Shown in pieces: positions 58,581-64,000 of a stretch of 64,000 bases of DNA. The notes under the pieces are model-generated. The model was not told the origin of the DNA, did not search any database, and saw only the letters and a list, made by a program, of their open reading frames with translations. Numbering within the stretch: position 1 is the first letter of the stretch; each line of letters begins with the position of its first letter. The position numbers were made by a program, and so were the translations under genes. Source of the stretch: Gari tellinella (taxonomy: Eukaryota > Mollusca > Bivalvia > Cardiida > Psammobiidae); NCBI GenBank assembly GCA_922989275.2, contig OV277858.1, positions 6,820,001 to 6,884,000 of the forward strand, read 5' to 3'.

Positions 58581-59596
58581 CTTCTGAACCCTCTAGTCCA
58601 TATGGAGAACACACATCAACATTATCCTGACACATTTGCTTCTTGTTACAAGTACCTAGTGGGGGAATATATTCACCTTTAGCAATTATTCTACCGGTAG
58701 TTAAATGTTGGGCTCTTGTTTTAGATATGAGCATTTTAATGAAAGCAATTGAAAACTCGTTTGAACATGATATCGATTTTACTGGCATGTGACGCGCAAA
58801 CTAATTAAGCTGTTATCACTGTATGTTGAATTGATGTCTGTCAATATTTTTCGCCTTTGATACATGGTATTACTGATAAAAAAGTATATGTTTACTTTAG
58901 AAAAAAATACCTGGATTTTTTGACACCCTGTATATTGTATTTAGCACATGGCTAGGAGCTCTCGGCCAATCAGATGCCTCAAAAACCTGTGAATATATCG
59001 TTTATTTTAACAAAACCATTGGTTAACTAACAACTGTTCACTTATTCCGCGCTTACGTCATCTCAAGGCAATTTGACGTCACAATACTAGCAATCCTCCG
59101 AGCGAGCCACCGCGAAAACCTTTTGCCTGCACTGTAGGCTTAACGATAAATAATCGGAATAAACAGCAGATCAATGATTTAAACTGAAGCAATACGGAAA
59201 ATTCACAGTAACAATAATATATCTAGATCTACCCCGTCCCTCTGGACATAAATATATACATTGTTTCAGCTGTAGATGTAAAAACCGGGATATGCATGTC
59301 TAGATAGTCTTTAAACCCAGGCTGAGGTCAGAGGTGAACTGCACTCGCTTGATGACGTTATATTATGTACAGTGAGACCTAGACTTTAAAGACAATTACT
59401 AATGAATTGTGCTTACATATAGAGCGTCAATAAGCGTTATTTATGTTGGTGTTAAAACATGCTTAATGTCTCAAACTTCACATTGAAATAACCTTTCAAT
59501 TTTAGTAAATATTACAGATAAAATGACTTTTTCGTCTAAAACAAAAAGCAGAAACGAGGGGTCTTCTTATTTTCCTCGAGCCCAAGCCAGTGCTAA
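58581..59596. other. No gene seen
   Basis: A 74-codon minus frame at 58788 has no family motif. A phrase related to the hairpin arms at 59,597 (atatcgtttattttaacaaa, then accattggttaac) lies at 58996-59030. Confidence 0.4.
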
Positions 59597-59699
59597 ATAG
59601 GTTAGACCATGGTTGCGCGCGAATAAACGACATAGTTCTCGGGGGCTACGCCCCCTCGAACTATATCGTTTATTCGCGCACAACCATGGTCTAACCTAT
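59597..59699. repeat. 103-bp near-perfect hairpin
   Basis: Two 50-nt arms (ATAGGTTAGACCATGGTTG... and its complement ...CAACCATGGTCTAACCTAT) differ at only about four positions and enclose a 3-nt loop (tac) inside GGGGGC/GCCCCC. The arms contain gcgcgaataaacga. It could be a hairpin MITE or the inner part of a foldback element. Confidence 0.92.
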
Positions 59700-60224
59700 A
59701 CTTATATATAGTTGTTGCATTGTATTTATATATAATTGTTATTATAAAATGATTTGTTTTTATCTTTGATTAAATTCAGGTTTCATAGTTGAAATAATTA
59801 GTTTGTTATTTTGTTTACTGCATCCATGCAGCCTCTTCCTCCAGCAATCAAATTATACGAAGACGAAAGTCAACATGTATATAATATGTGTAGTTCATAT
59901 TTATATTATAGATCAGTATAATTATCTGACCAATATTTTTTTTTGGAATGCACTTTTGCAAAGATGATGCAATATCCCAAAGATGTCATTTTTGATATAT
60001 CGGCTATATAGCATGTATGTAGCTCTGGATATATAATTACTGATATAGACTTTATATCGGGAATTGGATGTCTAGGGGATATCAAACGTTATACAGCCTA
60101 TATAACATCTACACTAAAAATGACATCGAGGGGATATTGCATCACCTTTGTGAAATTGCAATCGCCTGGATATCTCATGACTACATTGGGGCGATATAGT
60201 AGATGATATCAGTAGATATCATGT

Positions 60225-60760
60225 GCCATATGGGTAGCGGTTAGTAAAATTATGGGTCATGTAGATAGTAATAATATTCTGTATCCTCTTCAACATGGTT
60301 TTCGTCGCTCAATGTCATGTGAATCCCAACTCATATAATTTGTTGATGATATTAGTTCAAACTTAGATAAAGGAAAATAGACTTATGTACTTGTAATGGA
60401 CTTCTCTAAAGCTTTTGATAAGGTCAGCCATTCACTTCTCTATCACAAACTCAACTATTATGGCATCAGTGATAAGGATACAACATGGATAGAAACTTTC
60501 TTACAGAAAGGAAGCAGGCAGTTACCGTACAAGGTGAAACATCCGACTATGCCAATGTCAAAACCGGTGTCACACAAGGTATTATTCTTGGTCCGTCACT
60601 CTTCTTATTTTACATAAATTACATCCTTGTTGGCCTTAATTCCACTATTCGCCTGTTCGCCGACGATACTATTGTTTATTTAACTAGTACATGTCCATCC
60701 AATGCCCTCCAACTACAACAAGATCTACACTTTCAGCATTGAACTAATCATGTGAAATGT
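60225..60760 (+). pseudogene. CR1/Jockey-like LINE RT fragment
   Basis: The plus-strand blocks run LYPLQHGFRRSMSCESQL, then VLVMDFSKAFDKVSHSLL (motif A, at about 60394-60440). WIETFL is followed by a one-base frameshift and TERKQAVTVQGETSDYANV. Motif B is KTGVTQGIILGPSLF (usual GVPQGSVLGPLLF) and motif C is IRLFADDTIVYLT, with both catalytic Asp retained. It is only about 180 codons long, truncated at both ends. Confidence 0.88.
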
Positions 60761-60939
60761 CATTCCAACCAGATAAATGCAATGTCATAGTTTCAATGTA
60801 ATGCTCATATATAGCATAATGTTGTGAATATTATATGACAAATTTAACATACAAACATGATAATGACACTAAAGTACCATTGCTATGTTAAGTTGCTGTA
60901 CTTAACCTAAAATAATCCCTGAAATTCGACACATATTTT

Positions 60940-61990
60940 CGATACAAATCTGTTATTTAGCATACGTTGTGAGTTATTGCTATGGTTACCAAATGTCATT
61001 TTCATATTTAAAGTAATAATTATACAACACTGGTTACTAGAAATCGGATGATGAAACTACAGTCCCATGATTTGGATATGTTTCTGTATTTCCCTTAAAA
61101 AAAGCTTAAATTTTACTCACATTTTCAATATAATGCTCTTATTAATCAACTGCGTTAAGCGGTTCCTAAGGCAACCAAAGGCCGTTTTCATCTTAACAAT
61201 GAATGTGTATGAGACAATGCTAACTTGCAAACCTGATAAGGAAACTTTTTAAAGTAAGTGTGTAATGTTTTGGATAGTTTGCTGTATTTTGCGTTCCAAA
61301 AGTATTGAATTTGACATATATTTTCAGTAACTAACGTTCTTTTGGCAGGTGTTATCATAGTAACCAACTAAAATTTGCATGTGTTGTCTTTTACTTTCAT
61401 TTTATAACACAAAAATATATGGTTATAGCAATTTAAAAGTGGTCCAGGTACCTTTTAAGAAATCCTGCTCAGTTACATGGAAAGTTACAACATTAAACTG
61501 TTGATAGTTCCGTTGCCATGGTTACCCCCTTAGCAACCTGAATCACAAAGGTTTTCATGTGCTACTTGTTATTAGTGATCATATTTAAGTTCAGCATGAA
61601 TGCATATATATTCTACCAGTCCTTAAAATATGCCAAAATCATGAGTTCTTACTTTCAGCATATTAGCCGCTTGAGCACGCACGTGCGTACCAATCAGGGG
61701 TAATGTTGAGTTGAATCCTACAATGACATTTAATTGTCAATTGGTCAAACTTCAACATACAACTGTCAGTTTATCTCAAATATGTACAGTTATCTCTGAA
61801 AAAGTCTGTGAATTTGTCATATTTTACGCACCAAAAACACTGGTTTTTGGCCAAAATCTTGTTTCCTTGTTGCCATGGCAACCGGATACCGGAAATCAAT
61901 TTTCGGGGTATTTTTTTCATTTCATGGAGAGAGATACATAGGTGAAAGTTTCATGCAAATCGGTGACTATTCGTGCCGCAATGTGGTTTT
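60940..61990. repeat. Degenerate ~180-bp tandem repeat with CCATGGYAACC words
   Basis: 'g(c/t)tatggttaccaa', 'cctaaggcaacca', 'atagtaacca', gccatggttacc and gccatggcaacc recur at about 60977, 61165, 61352, 61512 and 61870, each followed by 'ttttcatgtg'-like sequence. Intervals are about 160-190 bp or twice that. Confidence 0.55.
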
Positions 61991-62034
61991 GATGGTTACA
62001 GAGAATTGCTATTAATAGCTAAACGGATTATTTG

Positions 62035-62338
62035 TTATATGCAGTTGACGATTGTACCCGGCCTACTCGAAGGCCATATCTGGTGTCGATAAGACTTAGT
62101 GCTGAATTAGTGTTCATATTAAACATCAACCTCAAGCATTTATCTTATAAATAAATTGTATGTATGCATGTATCAGTATGTGAGACACTCCGTAAGAGTA
62201 GTCTGGGTCTACATTTAAAGCAATATCCAATGACAAATATCATGTTTGTATACTCACATATGTCGATTTGACAACTAACGCCATTTTTTAACGGGAGCCG
62301 ATACGTTAGATTAACAGGAACTGAATCGTTAAATAAGT
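62035..62338 (-). repeat. Unclassified interspersed repeat, copy 3 (reverse)
   Basis: The reverse complement matches copies 1 and 2 (gtatcggctcccgtt, gtcaaatcgacatatgtgag, catgtatcagtatgtgagac, cagttgacgattgtacccgg). It directly abuts the Tx1 LINE that follows. Confidence 0.8.
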
Positions 62339-62339
62339 T

Positions 62340-63835
62340 AAATGCGGATCAGAAGTAAATATTTAGAAGAAGTGTCAAATACTTTAAAAATATAAGGAAT
62401 GATAAAAACCCTGGATGTGATGGCTTTACAGCAAATTTCTTTAAAGTATTTTGAAATAAACTTGGCCATTTCTTTGTAAAAGCCCTACACCACGCGTATT
62501 TGCTGATTCCTTTTCTAAAGATATAAAATTAGGAGCAACTACATGTTTACCAAAGGACAATAAACCGAAGCAATTTTTGAAGAATTGGAGACTAATAAAA
62601 TTGCTAAACGTATTGTATAAATCAGCATCTGGTAGTATAGGAAATAAATCTGTCTTAAATATGATGGTGTCTCACAAACTGATTGGATGTTTCAAAGTTA
62701 GATACATTGTGAACATACTAGATTATTGTATGATATTATGATATACTGTTAAGGTAACAATATCCCCCGTTTATTAATGCTAATAGATTTTGAGAAAGCT
62801 TTAAATTCAGTGTCATTTTATTTCATTGATAAAATTATGTTATTCTTTAACTTTTGTGATATGTTTCACAAGTCGATTAGATTATTTCTGTGTACATTTA
62901 AATGGGTTTCTATCAAACTGTTGTCAATTAAGCTGCAGACAAGGGGACAAATAGCATATTTTTATAATGTGTGCTGAAATTCTAGCAATCAGAATAAGAC
63001 ATTGTAAAAAACTATCACTGGAATAAAAATCAAGGGGGAATAATATATTATATCTCAACTTGCAGATGACACCTCCTTATCTTTAGATGGCTCTGATAAG
63101 TCCTTGCATAATGTTTTAGAAGAAATCAATATTTTTTCATCTATATCCGGTCTATATATCAACTTTGAAAAAAACGAAGGTAATTTTGATATGTTCTCTA
63201 AAGTACAGTTTTATGTAACATTTCATAACATAAAAACTGATATGCTTGACTCATTTGTCAAAACTTAGTTTCTAAACACAAAACGTTGCAGGAAACACTT
63301 GCTTTCGGGTACAAAAAAAAAACAAAATTCAAACTATCTTGGAATGACAAAATTACTGAATTCTACAAACATGTTCAGCAAATTGATAATGAATAAATGA
63401 AAGAATGAATTTTGGATCGATGTCTCAAAAGCATGTATGCTTTATATTAAAATAAGTACTATTGGATATATACAACAAATATATATTATGTCAGTATTCT
63501 ATAATAATAATTTTCTCCTAAAAAAAAACTGTATATATACCAACATTTTACGATAGAGGAATAAGACATATATACGACATTCTAAATAAGGATGGTAATT
63601 TTGTAGATTTAACTTACTTAGAAGAAGTGAGTGGAAAAAATATTAATGTCCTTCGTTATTATGACTCACTAAATGCAGCAAAGTTTTTTTTATAAATATT
63701 AGTACAGGATTTACTCTGAAATAGATTCACTTAATACGTTTATATATAATGTTCTTGCTAATAACGATGATATCCCTACTAGTCACTCCAAATGGGTGTC
63801 AATATACAAAAATAGTCTTATAAATTGGAAGTGTA
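62340..63835 (+). pseudogene. Tx1/L1-type LINE reverse transcriptase, degenerate
   Basis: The plus-strand blocks run KTLDVM/NPGCDGFTANFFKVFW (62395-62450), then CLPKDNKPKQFLKNWR. Motif A is MLIDFEKALNSVSFYFI at 62777, where DFEKAFDSV is usual. The motif B remnant is CRQGD. Motif C is ISQLADDTSLSLDGSD at about 63052-63100, with the Asp pair intact. GLYINFEKNE follows, and a C-terminal FVDLTYLEEVSGKNINVLRY block near 63600-63660. It is interrupted by many stops. It lacks the endonuclease; the fragment at 37,246 shows that half of a similar element. Confidence 0.82.
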
Positions 63836-64000
63836 TATATATATATATATAGACGGAAAATGTAAAATATTCCGGCAAATGCCGGACCGGCAAAAGTATA
63901 TATAATTGTAAAGGTAAAAATGACTAAACACACCTTCTATTTTTTCTTTTTTATTACCATACGCGTTTCGCCTCTCGGCTCATCAGTGATTGTAATATAT
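63834..64000. other. TA microsatellite and start of a further repeat
   Basis: The TA run at 63834-63852 is followed by palindromic words (ccggcaaatgccggaccggc). At 63961-63985 comes acgcgtttcgcctctcggct, the complement of a 'gccgaaaggcgaaacgcgt' phrase I associate with retroelement leader regions. It is cut off by the window edge. Confidence 0.4.

Noticed and set aside
60396..60742. Two separate overlapping RT genes
   Set aside because: They are two halves of one RT fragment separated by a single-base frameshift.

Overview
This window looks like an AT-rich, intron-rich, repeat-laden invertebrate nuclear genome, most likely a bivalve mollusc. The evidence is eukaryotic splice signals, pieces of many non-LTR retrotransposon lineages, and interspersed repeats of types I associate with bivalves: tandem-array elements ending in a CTCACCTGAG-type hairpin, '(AT)GACCTAGTGACC' arrays, and a retrotransposon tail carrying an 'AGCGCTnTTTTCACACAGGG'-like motif. 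Only three stretches look like host protein-coding sequence with real confidence. They are a complete single-coding-exon alpha-1,3-fucosyltransferase (GT10) at 11,485-12,642 (+), two exons of a Rab27 GTPase at 41,684-41,790 and 43,020-43,083 (-), and one internal exon of a DUF4806-type protein at 52,976-53,183 (+). A few short exon-like pieces are weaker (10,303; 11,172; 55,577).

Layout. 1-2.3 kb: unannotated AT-rich DNA and a 415-bp tandem repeat ending in a TA microsatellite. 2.3-6.8 kb (-): a decayed Tx1/L1-type LINE, split by a TTAA-flanked insertion and abutted by a CR1-like LINE. 7.5-8.8 kb: a palindrome cluster, a MITE and a LINE C-terminal fragment. 10.3-12.7 kb: the most gene-like stretch, with the fucosyltransferase. 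12.9-15.3 kb (+): a near full-length RT-bearing LINE with intact motifs but several stops. 16-19.7 kb: an unclassified repeat, a CR1 tail and a 1.14-kb foldback element with TAA target duplication. 20.2-23.2 kb: an I/Nimb-like LINE (-) abutting a Penelope-like RT (+). 24.5-29.1 kb: a 4.6-kb imperfect inverted repeat whose arms are arrays of ~355-bp units. 29.6-32.3 kb: a tandem duplication and a LINE gag-like ORF1 (-). 33-38.7 kb: arrays with GATGGCGGC-type motifs, several MITEs and a Tx1 endonuclease fragment. 39.7-43.8 kb: the Rab27 exons surrounded by tandem-array elements, including one array built from degenerate copies of the Rab27 start exon itself. 44-47 kb: a dense MITE cluster. 47.07-50.49 kb: a 3.4-kb unit with ~400-bp inverted terminal repeats and RTE-type LINE remains inside. 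52.4-53.2 kb: a tandem-array element ending about 10 bp before the DUF4806 exon. 57-64 kb: hairpin arrays, a 103-bp near-perfect hairpin, and two more LINE RT fragments.

There is no operon-like cooperation between genes. The functional themes are Golgi fucosylation (FucT) and vesicle trafficking (Rab27). Everything else is largely mobile-element biology. All RT-bearing elements seen carry stops, frameshifts or lost catalytic residues, so no autonomous element in the window appears active. All coordinates were read by eye, so repeat boundaries are good to a few bases where a target duplication is quoted and otherwise to tens of bases.
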